A stretch of 15,313 nt of DNA from Pseudomonadota bacterium (GCA_023433465.1 JAEZCR010000137.1:1-15313); one strand, 5' to 3'. Numbered from the stretch's first letter, positions 6,995 through 13,352 are shown. Made by a program: numbers and translations. Notes: generated by a model not told the origin, from the letters alone.

Positions 6995-8068
6995 TCAGAA
7001 TGTGACCGGGCGTGCGAGGAATTCGTTCGTCCCGAAGAACATTTCGAGGCCGACACCTACTCCCCAGTTCGCCTTTCGTTCTTCCCAAGGGTATTCCCTG
7101 GGATACGTCAGACTCAGCCGCGTTTCGAGCACGAGCCAGTCGCGCGCGATACTGCGCCGATAGGCAATTTTCGCGCCGTAATTGTGCAGAGGCACGTCGT
7201 CGTCCATCTCACCCTGCACGAACAATTCGCCCGCGATCGCGCGCCGGTTGGGCAGGCCGCGCAGCAACTGGAACGAACCGAACGCGCGCACGCCCTCGGA
7301 GCGTTCGGAAAAGGTACCCGAGCCGGTCAAGCGCCACATCCACACGCCGCCGAACGCGCGCTCCGCGGACAGGCGGCTCGTCACGCCGAGCTTTTCGCTG
7401 TTCTGCCAGAACACGGTCTGGCGGAAATGGAACAGCGTCGTATCGGATTTCCCCTTGACGAAGTTGTAGCTTCCCTTGACGTAAGGATCGAGCGGGAACC
7501 TGAGATTCACGCCCGCGTCCGCTTCGAACGAATCGCCCTGCCGTGGCGAGCGATAACGAATGCCGAACAACGTCTCGTCGTCCTCGACCGGACCGTACTG
7601 CTGCGCGAACGCGCCGGACGAGGGCTCGTCCTCGAGTACGTACTCGTCGCGATTCACGCGCCCGATGAAGGCGTGGAAGCGTTCGTTCATTCCAGGCAGC
7701 GGCACGTCGACGCTGAAACGCATGCGCGGCTGGAAGCCGTCGTATTCGTCCCAGAGCAGCGCGGGCGCGATCGAGCCGCGCGTCTGCATGTACGCGATGT
7801 CTTCGCCCCCGCCACCGAACCAGCCGTCGACTTCGCGCGCCGAGCGCCACAGCAGGCTGAACGTGGCCTGGTGCGCGCGATCTAGCCACGGATCCTTGAC
7901 GTTCACGTACCCGATCGGGACATCCGCGGTGCCGACGCCGACGATGTGCTCTTCCTCGGCCGGCGTCGCGAGCGCCTCGGGTTCCGTCGCGCACGCCAGG
8001 GACGCGTGCGCCATCAGCGTGATGACGAACGCGTAAATCGACGAACGATGGAGCGAGTAAGACCGCAT
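6995..8068 (-). CDS. Probable outer-membrane beta-barrel protein, function unknown
   Basis: The 357-residue product has an N-terminal signal (hydrophobic SSIYAFVITLMAHASLACA, cleavage near residue 27). A long series of amphipathic strands follows, with alternating aromatic/hydrophobic and polar residues: ATFSLLWRS, RMRFSVDVPLPG, RFHAFIGRVNRDEYVLE, DSFEADAGVNLRFPL, YVKGSYNFVKG and VWMWRLTGSGTFSERSE. It ends in phenylalanine (LARPVTF), the usual BAM recognition feature. It should therefore be an outer-membrane barrel of roughly 12-16 strands. I do not recognise a named family. The early segment WLDRAHQATFSLLWRSAREVDGWFGG resembles bacterial envelope proteins of unknown function. ATG 8068 has only a weak ribosome site. 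The anti-sigma gene ends 103 bases upstream on the same strand, so it could be part of that locus or have its own promoter. Confidence 0.72.
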   Translation of the reverse strand: MRSYSLHRSSIYAFVITLMAHASLACATEPEALATPAEEEHIVGVGTADVPIGYVNVKDPWLDRAHQATFSLLWRSAREVDGWFGGGGEDIAYMQTRGSIAPALLWDEYDGFQPRMRFSVDVPLPGMNERFHAFIGRVNRDEYVLEDEPSSGAFAQQYGPVEDDETLFGIRYRSPRQGDSFEADAGVNLRFPLDPYVKGSYNFVKGKSDTTLFHFRQTVFWQNSEKLGVTSRLSAERAFGGVWMWRLTGSGTFSERSEGVRAFGSFQLLRGLPNRRAIAGELFVQGEMDDDVPLHNYGAKIAYRRSIARDWLVLETRLSLTYPREYPWEERKANWGVGVGLEMFFGTNEFLARPVTF

Positions 8069-8171
8069 ATAGGCTCGTTATCGGCACAATGACAGCCGCG
8101 CAGGGCGGGCTCATCGGTCATAGAGCCATCCCGGCGTAGGGGAAATGACCCACGCGCGGAGTAGTCAGTTC

Positions 8172-8750
8172 CTACATTCCGCCCGGCGTCAGTGTAGCGC
8201 CCTGATCGAAGGGCACGTGCTCGAACGTGTACTCGCCGATCTTCCGCTGCCCGCCCGGCGTCACTGCGAAGAGCCGCATGCGGTGGGTGGTGGCGCCCAA
8301 GGGCCTCAACATCGCGGGCGCCGGAATGAGCGTGACTTCGCCGGACGCGGGATCGAACGGGACGTGCGCCAGGCGATGTGTCTGCCCCTCGGTGTCGATC
8401 TCCACGTCGAGCTGCCGGACGCCTTCGAGCGAGGCGCGCAGTCGCGAGATGACGAAGTCGTCTTCGGGGGCGATCGTGCAGTACACGTGGCCGCCGGGCT
8501 CGGGCGAGTATTCGCGCAGTCGCAAACCGTCGCTACGCAGGCGCTCGACGAATGCGGGCGTCACGACGGTGGAGAGACTCCCGTCCAGCAGGGACTGTCT
8601 GACCGCGCCGCCGAGTCGCACGATGTCCCGCAGCCGCGCCGCGCACTCGTCGCATTCGAACAGGTGTTCTTCAACCTCCGCGGCAGTGGTGTCGTCAAGC
8701 TCGTCGAGCCACCAGGCAAGCAGCGTGTCTTCCGCGACGTCGTGGTTCAT
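8172..8750 (-). CDS. Zinc-finger (zf-HC2/ZAS) anti-sigma factor, soluble type
   Basis: The 192-residue product starts with the anti-sigma zinc-finger fold: DTLLAWWLDELDDTTAAEVE followed by EHLFECDECAARL. His29-x3-Cys33-x2-Cys36 gives three of the four expected zinc ligands. Residues about 85-190 are strand-rich with no hydrophobic segment long enough to cross a membrane, so the protein is probably cytoplasmic. In this family the zinc finger holds the sigma factor inactive until zinc or thiol oxidation, or another signal, releases it. It overlaps the sigma gene by four bases (ATGA), the classic arrangement for a sigma/anti-sigma pair with coupled translation. The C-terminal domain is not one I can name and may be the sensor. 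Confidence 0.85.
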   Translation of the reverse strand: MNHDVAEDTLLAWWLDELDDTTAAEVEEHLFECDECAARLRDIVRLGGAVRQSLLDGSLSTVVTPAFVERLRSDGLRLREYSPEPGGHVYCTIAPEDDFVISRLRASLEGVRQLDVEIDTEGQTHRLAHVPFDPASGEVTLIPAPAMLRPLGATTHRMRLFAVTPGGQRKIGEYTFEHVPFDQGATLTPGGM

Positions 8751-9343
8751 CGCGCGGCCTCCATGCAGTCGCGCAGGTGCTTGAGCCCGCGATGCCGGAT
8801 CACGCGCACGTTGCTCGCGGAGAGGCCGAGCCGGGTGCTCAGGACTTCGGAGCCGCAGTCGTCGTAAAACGTCATCACGAGCACCGAGCGTTCGCGTTCG
8901 GGCAGGGCCTGCAGGCAGTCGCCGAGCCGTGCCGTGTCAGGCGTTTCGGTGGGCTCGTCGTTCGCTGGCTCGAGATCCAGTGCGAAGGCGTCGAGCAGGC
9001 GCTCGCGACGCCCGGCATTGCGGCGCGCGTCGATGATCATCTGCCGCGCGATGCCCAGCACGAACGAGGCGATGCGCTCGGGCTCGGCGACCGCGCCGGC
9101 GCGCAGCTTCTGCAGCGCGAGGACCAGCACGTCCTGCACCAGGTCGGACGCCGCGGCTTCGCTGCGCAGGCGTTTGAGGCCGAACAACCGGATGCGTGGC
9201 GCGAACCGGCGGCACAAGGCCGCTTCGGCGTCCGGATCGCCGCGCGACGCGGCGGCGGCGATCCGGCGCGCAAGCGCCGCGTCTTCGCTGGGGGGTTCGG
9301 CACCCGGGTTCTGGGGTCGCACGGAAAGAGCATATCGGGCCAT
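8747..9343 (-). CDS. ECF-type sigma-70 family RNA polymerase sigma factor
   Basis: With ATG 9343 the product has 198 residues. Region 2 spans about residues 36-110 (EAALCRRFAPRIRLFGLKRL, DLVQDVLVLALQKL, then SFVLGIARQMIIDARRNAGR). Region 4 spans about 140-192 (DCLQALPERERSVLVMTFYD, then EVLSTRLGLSASNVRVIRHR, a helix-turn-helix for the -35 element). There is no region 1 or 3, as expected for ECF sigma factors. The frame is open further upstream to 9460, but that part crosses the intergenic palindrome and the start of the divergent gene. The ATG at 9343 sits only one base after AGGGG, so a nearby downstream GTG (9322) cannot be excluded. It is translationally coupled to the anti-sigma gene and divergent from the ODP gene. 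Confidence 0.92.
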   Translation of the reverse strand: MARYALSVRPQNPGAEPPSEDAALARRIAAAASRGDPDAEAALCRRFAPRIRLFGLKRLRSEAAASDLVQDVLVLALQKLRAGAVAEPERIASFVLGIARQMIIDARRNAGRRERLLDAFALDLEPANDEPTETPDTARLGDCLQALPERERSVLVMTFYDDCGSEVLSTRLGLSASNVRVIRHRGLKHLRDCMEAAR

Positions 9344-9350
9344 ACCCCTG

Positions 9351-9379
9351 TGTGTAACGACCCCGCGCCCCGTTACACA
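9351..9379. promoter_or_regulatory. Perfect inverted repeat in the divergent sigma/ODP promoter region
   Basis: TGTGTAACG (9351-9359) and CGTTACACA (9371-9379) are exact reverse complements with an 11-base spacer, so arm centres are 20 bases apart, about two helical turns. Outside them, CCCC (9345-9348) and GGGG (9383-9386) extend the symmetry with a one-base offset. The 64-base gap between the two divergent start codons holds nothing else. Each strand reads GTAACG, a plausible ECF -35 core, but no matching -10 at the right spacing is clear. I therefore favour an operator or a shared divergent control site. Confidence 0.6.
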
Positions 9380-9407
9380 TACGGGGCAACCGACCACGGA
9401 GCGACCC

Positions 9408-10160
9408 ATGATCACGAATTCCCAGTCCGGCACGAACGTCCACGAAGTGGCGGACGGCATCTATCGCATCAATACCCCCGTCACGCTGCCCGGCGGGGTC
9501 GGGCAGTTCAGTTTCAATCAGTACCTGCTGCTCGACGACGAGCCGATGCTGTTCCACACCGGCCTGCGGGCGCTGTTTCCCGTGGTCAGCGAGGCGATCC
9601 GGGCGCTGATGCCGATCGAGCGGCTGCGTTACGTGGGCTTCTCGCATTTCGAGTCCGACGAGTGCGGCACGCTGAACCAGTTTCTCGCGCTCGCGCCGCA
9701 GGCCGTGCCGGTGTGCGGCCAGGTCGCCGCGGTGGTGTCCGTGAGTGACTACGCCGACCGCGCGCCGCGCGCGCTGGCGGACGGCGAGGAGCTGTCGCTG
9801 GGCCGGCATCGCCTGCGCTGGTTCGATACCCCGCACATGCCGCACGGCTGGGAATGCGGGCTCATGATGGACATGACCACGCGCACGTTCCTGTGCGGCG
9901 ACCTGTTCACGCAGGGCGGGGCGGGCGAGGTGGCGCTGACGGAGTCAGACATTCTCGGGCCGAGCGAGGCTTTTCGCGCGCCGATGGATTACTACGCGCA
10001 TGCGCCGCGAACCGGGGAGATCCTGGAGCGGCTCGCCCGCGAGCAGCCGACCACGATGGCCTGCATGCACGGCAGCGCGTGGAAGGGGGATGGGGCGGGG
10101 CTCTTGCGGGAGTTGGCCGCAGTCCTGGGAGGGGGTGAATCGAAGAGGGGACAGACTTAA
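9408..10160 (+). CDS. Stand-alone ODP (flavodiiron-type) metallo-beta-lactamase-fold protein
   Basis: The 250-residue product starts at ATG 9408 with GGAGCG upstream. The metal-binding residues follow the flavodiiron pattern and not the hydrolase HxHxDH: His80-x-Glu82-x-Asp84 (FSHFESDECGTL), His146 (PHMPHGWECG), Asp165 (LCGDLF) and His221 (ACMHGS). In flavodiiron proteins these six residues hold a non-haem diiron site that reduces O2 or NO, or binds O2 as a sensor (ODP domain). The flavodoxin domain that normally follows is absent, so electrons would need to come from another partner, or the protein senses rather than reduces. It is divergent from an ECF sigma/anti-sigma pair. The stop codon TAA and the last three residues (GQT) fall inside a dispersed 24-bp palindrome. 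Confidence 0.86.
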   Translation: MITNSQSGTNVHEVADGIYRINTPVTLPGGVGQFSFNQYLLLDDEPMLFHTGLRALFPVVSEAIRALMPIERLRYVGFSHFESDECGTLNQFLALAPQAVPVCGQVAAVVSVSDYADRAPRALADGEELSLGRHRLRWFDTPHMPHGWECGLMMDMTTRTFLCGDLFTQGGAGEVALTESDILGPSEAFRAPMDYYAHAPRTGEILERLAREQPTTMACMHGSAWKGDGAGLLRELAAVLGGGESKRGQT

Positions 10161-10170
10161 GTCTGTCCCC
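10147..10170. repeat. 24-bp perfect palindrome, GGGGACAGACTT plus its complement, at the ODP gene end
   Basis: The arm GGGGACAGACTT is followed directly by its exact reverse complement. It includes the ODP stop codon TAA at 10158-10160. It shares GGGGACAGA/TCTGTCCCC with the element at 11775-11800. It could also fold in the mRNA and act as a 3' hairpin. Confidence 0.8.
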
Positions 10171-10236
10171 AAGGCGCTCGAAGGTTGTGCGGTGATTCCC
10201 ACGCTACTTCCCACGGTCCGGGCGCAGGATGATCGC

Positions 10237-10243
10237 AAAGGAG
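10237..10243 (+). promoter_or_regulatory. Ribosome binding site that fixes the cysteine synthase-glutaredoxin start
   Basis: AAAGGAG lies 6 bases before ATG 10250. It rules against the in-frame ATG at 10229, which has no such site and would add seven residues not seen in cysteine synthases. Confidence 0.7.
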
Positions 10244-10249
10244 ATCCAC

Positions 10250-11746
10250 ATGGCCCGCTTTCAGAACATTCTCGAGACCATCGGCAACACGCCGGTGGTC
10301 AAGCTCAACCGCCTCGCCCCTTCCGGCGTGAACGTCTACGTCAAGATCGAATCCTTCAATCCGATGGGCTCGGTCAAGGACCGAATGGCCCGCGCGATCA
10401 TCGAGGACGCGGAGCGCAGCGGCGCGCTCAAGCCCGGGCAGACCGTCATCGAAGCCACGAGCGGCAACACCGGCATCGGTCTTGCGATGGTCTGCGCGCA
10501 GAAGGGTTATCCACTCGTCGTGACGATGGCGGAGAGCTTCAGCGTCGAGCGGCGCAAACTACTGCGCTTCCTCGGCGCGAAGGTCGTGCTGACGCCCGCG
10601 GCGGAGAAGGGCAGCGGCATGCTGGCGAAAGCCGTCGAGCTCGCGATGACGCACGGCTGGTTCCTGTGCCGGCAGTTCGAGAATCCCGCGAACGCGGAAG
10701 TGCACCAGCGCACGACGGCGCGCGAAATCATTCGCGACTTCGCGGATCAGCGCCTCGACTATTTCGTCACGGGGTTCGGCACAGGCGGCACGCTCAAGGG
10801 CGTCGCGATGGAGCTCAAGCGCTCGCGGCCGGACACGCGCATCGTCGCCGCGGAGCCTGACAACGCGCCGGTGCTCGCGAGCGGCATTCCGCAACCGCGC
10901 GACACCGTCGGAGGTCCCGCGGCCAGTCATCCACGTTTCCGTCCGCACCTGATGCAGGGCTGGGCGCCGGATTTCATCTCGTCGCTCACGGAGCAGGCGC
11001 GCGATGCAGGCCTGATCGACGAGATCGTGCCGGTCGCCGGCGCCGATGCGTTGCGGCTTTCGCGCGAACTCGCGCAGAAGGAAGGCATCTTCGTCGGCAC
11101 GTCGAGCGGCGCGACGCTCGCGGCCGCGCTCGACGTCGCGCGGCGCGCGGCACCGGGTTCGACCGTCGTCTGCATGCTGCCGGATACGGGAGAGCGCTAT
11201 CTATCCACTCCGCTGTTCGAGCACATCGGCGAGGAGATGACGGCGGAGGAATGGGAAGTGTCGCGCTCCACGCCCCTGTGCCGTTTCGATGCGCCGGCTC
11301 CTGCGCCTTCGGCGACGCCGGCCGCGCCCGAGCCGAAGGTCGAGCTCGATCCCGCCGCGGAGAAGTTCACCGGCGACGTGATCAGGAAAGAGCCCGTCGT
11401 GATGTTCGCGCTCGAGTGGTGCGAGTTCTGCTGGTCGGTGCGCAAGCTGTTCACGAAGGCCGGCATCCGCTATCGCAGCATCGACGTCGACTCCGTCGAG
11501 TTCCAGAAGGAGGACCTCGGCGGAAAGATCCGCGCCGTGCTCGCCGAGCGCACCGGCGCGAAAACCCTGCCGCAGGTGTTCATCGGCGGCGAACACATCG
11601 GCGGCGCGACCGAGACCTTCGACGCGTGGCGCAGCAAACTGCTGCAGCGCCATCTCGACGAGTGCGGCGTGACCTACGACCGCGAACTCGAGATCGATCC
11701 GTACTCCCTGCTGCCGAAGTGGCTTCAGCCGAGGAAGAGAGCATAG
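10250..11746 (+). CDS. Cysteine synthase / glutaredoxin fusion protein
   Basis: The 498-residue product has two domains. Residues 1-345 are a PLP-dependent cysteine synthase-type enzyme. They carry ILETIGNTPVVKLNRL, the Schiff-base lysine Lys43 in MGSVKDR, the substrate loop TSGNTG (70-74), the phosphate loop GTGGTLKG (177-184) and GTSSGA (283-288). The end YLSTPLFEHIGEEMTAEEW matches O-acetylserine sulfhydrylases. A proline/alanine linker (about 346-368) follows. Residues about 378-465 are a glutaredoxin, with WCEFC active-site cysteines Cys391 and Cys394, cis-proline TLPQVFIGG (439-447) and the glutathione-binding GGATETFD. A C-terminal tail (YDRELEIDPYSLLPKWLQP) completes it. The enzyme should make cysteine from O-acetylserine and sulfide, with the glutaredoxin moiety possibly handling a persulfide, disulfide or glutathione adduct. 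Cystathionine beta-synthase activity is an alternative for the first domain. No signal peptide, so cytoplasmic. Confidence 0.9.
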   Translation: MARFQNILETIGNTPVVKLNRLAPSGVNVYVKIESFNPMGSVKDRMARAIIEDAERSGALKPGQTVIEATSGNTGIGLAMVCAQKGYPLVVTMAESFSVERRKLLRFLGAKVVLTPAAEKGSGMLAKAVELAMTHGWFLCRQFENPANAEVHQRTTAREIIRDFADQRLDYFVTGFGTGGTLKGVAMELKRSRPDTRIVAAEPDNAPVLASGIPQPRDTVGGPAASHPRFRPHLMQGWAPDFISSLTEQARDAGLIDEIVPVAGADALRLSRELAQKEGIFVGTSSGATLAAALDVARRAAPGSTVVCMLPDTGERYLSTPLFEHIGEEMTAEEWEVSRSTPLCRFDAPAPAPSATPAAPEPKVELDPAAEKFTGDVIRKEPVVMFALEWCEFCWSVRKLFTKAGIRYRSIDVDSVEFQKEDLGGKIRAVLAERTGAKTLPQVFIGGEHIGGATETFDAWRSKLLQRHLDECGVTYDRELEIDPYSLLPKWLQPRKRA

Positions 11747-11753
11747 GGTCAGC

Positions 11754-11779
11754 CCGTGGCTGGGGACCGTGGCTGGGGA
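11754..11779. repeat. Tandem 13-bp duplication
   Basis: CCGTGGCTGGGGA occurs twice head to tail (11754-11766 and 11767-11779). The second copy runs into the palindrome at 11775, so the duplication may be a scar of that element's insertion or of slippage. Confidence 0.6.
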
Positions 11780-11800
11780 CAGATTTATAAATCTGTCCCC
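11775..11800. repeat. 26-bp perfect palindrome, GGGGACAGATTTA plus its complement
   Basis: The arm GGGGACAGATTTA is followed by its exact reverse complement. It lies 29 bases after the fusion gene stop. It is related to the element at 10147-10170 (same outer nine bases, different centre). It is a dispersed REP-like element by appearance and may serve as a transcript end for the fusion gene. Confidence 0.8.
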
Positions 11801-11913
11801 TTCCAGACCAACCTGCGCCCTCCGCAGTCTCCGGAAAGTGCGACATAACGCGTGCAGCACGCACCGCTTCGGCCTACCATCTCGCCAACCATAAAGAGGA
11901 GCGATGGTCTCGA

Positions 11914-12774
11914 ATGCGGCGTTGGCTTAGGGAGAATGCGGTGTGCGGGTGCGTGTTGGCCGCGTCGCTGCTCGTGTCGGGAGTGCAGGCCGCGGGAGTG
12001 AAGGCGGCCGGGCCCGGAGTGAAATCCGCCACCGCGCTCGTCGTCGACGCGAACACCGGCGACGTCATCTTCGAACAGCAGGCCACGCACGTCGGGCCGA
12101 TCGCCTCGATCACCAAGCTCATGACCGCGCTCGTGGTGCTCGACGGCAAGCAGCCGCTCGATGAAGTCATCGAGATCAGGAAGTCGGATGTCTGGAAGGG
12201 CAAGGGCGCGCACTCGCGCCTGCCCGTCGGCGGCAAGCTCAAGCGCGGAGACCTGCTCAAGCTCGCGCTGATGGCTTCCGAGAACCGCGCCGCGCACGTG
12301 CTCGCGACCAACTACCCGGGTGGATCGACCGCGTTCGTGCGCACGATGAACGTGAAGGCCAAGGCGCTCGGCATGACGAAGACGAAGTTCGCCGACGCGT
12401 CGGGCCTTTCGAACTTCAACGTCTCCAACGCGCGCGATCTCGCCAAGCTGGTCGCCGCGGCCGCGCGCGATCCCGTGATCCGCGAATACTCGACGCTCGA
12501 CCGGATCGACGTGCGCGTCGGAAAGACCACGTACACCTACGGCAATACGAATCTCCTGATCGGCAAGCCGGACTGGGAGATCCTCGTCCAGAAGACCGGC
12601 TTCACCAACGACGCCGGCCAATGCCTCGTGATGGAGGCGATGATCGACGAGCGCCCCGTCGTCATGGTGCTGCTGAATTCGTTCGGCACGCTCACGCGCA
12701 CCGCCGATGCGCGCCGCATCCGCAAGTGGATGCAGGCGCAGAAGCCGGCGCCGGCCGTCGCCGGTACTAACTAG
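11914..12774 (+). CDS. pbpG: D-alanyl-D-alanine endopeptidase (PBP7/8 type)
   Basis: The 286-residue product belongs to peptidase family S11. It has a signal peptide (hydrophobic VCGCVLAASLLVSGVQA, cleavage near residue 26). The three penicillin-binding motifs are present: Ser65-Ile-Thr-Lys68 in IASITKLMTAL, Ser122-Glu-Asn124 in ASENRAAHVLA, and Lys227-Thr-Gly229 in QKTGFTNDAG. It lacks the C-terminal domain of PBP5/6 carboxypeptidases, which together with its length supports the PBP7-type endopeptidase that cuts D-Ala-mDAP crosslinks in periplasmic murein. ATG 11914 lies 12 bases after GAGGAG, longer than usual. A closer ATG at 11904 opens only an eight-codon ORF. The stop TAG shares the tetranucleotide CTAG with the stop of the convergent gene. 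Confidence 0.92.
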   Translation: MRRWLRENAVCGCVLAASLLVSGVQAAGVKAAGPGVKSATALVVDANTGDVIFEQQATHVGPIASITKLMTALVVLDGKQPLDEVIEIRKSDVWKGKGAHSRLPVGGKLKRGDLLKLALMASENRAAHVLATNYPGGSTAFVRTMNVKAKALGMTKTKFADASGLSNFNVSNARDLAKLVAAAARDPVIREYSTLDRIDVRVGKTTYTYGNTNLLIGKPDWEILVQKTGFTNDAGQCLVMEAMIDERPVVMVLLNSFGTLTRTADARRIRKWMQAQKPAPAVAGTN

Positions 12775-13352
12775 AACTGGTAGCGAAAACCCAGCGACGG
12801 CGCGTTCATTCCGCCATCGGCGACGCCCATGACGCCCCAGCCCGGCGAGCGATGATGGAGCCGCAGCACCGCTGACCACGGCCCCTCGGGCGGACCCGCG
12901 GTGAACTCCAGCATCCAGAACAGCAGGAACTGCTTCGTGTCGTTCTCGAGTTCGCGCTCGAGCTCCGGATAATCGAACGCGTAAGAAACGCCGAGGCCGA
13001 ACGCCGCGGTCGTGCGCATGCGTTCGTTCCAGGGAAATCGCTGCCAGCGCAGCGTGACCGGCGCGAAGTTGAGCTCCCAGTGGTCCTGCCGCCCGTAGTT
13101 ATAGGTCAGGTTGACCTCGTACTCCGTGCGCAACGCCCCTTCGTACGACTCCTTGTACGCGCGCGAATACGCCCCGCTCACGATGTACGTATCCGAGTAC
13201 TGCTTGCTGTACGGCTTCATCAGCACGTCGTGCCAGGTCTCCTCGGTCGAGATGCGGCCGCCGTAGAACGTGAAGGTGTGGGGCGAGGCAATATCGCCCG
13301 CCGCCGCCGGGATCGCCACGGCGGCCGCGAGGAACGCGGAGAGGAATTTCAT
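12771..13352 (-). CDS. Small outer-membrane beta-barrel protein, function unknown
   Basis: With ATG 13352 the product has 193 residues. A signal peptide (MKFLSAFLAAAVAIPAAAG) precedes a set of amphipathic strands: HTFTFYGGRIST, DTYIVSGAYSRAY, RTEYEVNLTYNYG, HWELNFAPVTLRWQRF, RTTAAFGLGVSYAF, KQFLLFWMLEFTAG and WSAVLRLHHRSP. The final strand SLGFRYQF ends in phenylalanine, the BAM signal, so an eight-strand barrel is likely. The end region LHHRSPGWG vaguely recalls the His-x-Ser of PagL-type lipid A deacylases, but the third catalytic residue is not evident. The frame is open upstream to 13553, but that part overlaps the CBS gene, so the signal peptide sets the start. It follows the CBS gene on the same strand after 62 bases. 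Confidence 0.75.
   Translation of the reverse strand: MKFLSAFLAAAVAIPAAAGDIASPHTFTFYGGRISTEETWHDVLMKPYSKQYSDTYIVSGAYSRAYKESYEGALRTEYEVNLTYNYGRQDHWELNFAPVTLRWQRFPWNERMRTTAAFGLGVSYAFDYPELERELENDTKQFLLFWMLEFTAGPPEGPWSAVLRLHHRSPGWGVMGVADGGMNAPSLGFRYQF

Noticed and set aside
7184..7885. Plus-strand ORF of 233 codons opposite the 357-residue barrel gene
   Set aside because: Antisense shadow; the minus strand shows a signal peptide, alternating strands and a terminal Phe.
8069..8171. Search for a second ECF-type promoter before the outer-membrane barrel gene
   Set aside because: No TGTAACG-like core or well-spaced -35/-10 pair is visible, so membership in the sigma regulon cannot be claimed.
9344..9460. 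Upstream extension of the sigma factor frame
   Set aside because: It would translate the intergenic palindrome and overlap the divergent start codon. The added residues do not resemble sigma factor sequence.
8777..9748. Plus-strand ORF of 323 codons opposite the sigma gene, and the 5' extension of the ODP frame to 8934
   Set aside because: The sigma gene has clear regions 2 and 4 on the other strand, and the ODP fold begins right after ATG 9408 with its own ribosome site.
10147..11800. The palindrome pair as the start of a CRISPR-like array or insertion sequence ends
   Set aside because: Only two copies about 1.6 kb apart, no regular spacers, no transposase between them, and the enclosed gene is an ordinary enzyme fusion.
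11785..12879. Minus-strand ORF of 364 codons opposite pbpG
   Set aside because: The plus strand carries all three penicillin-binding motifs. The minus frame has no recognisable pattern.
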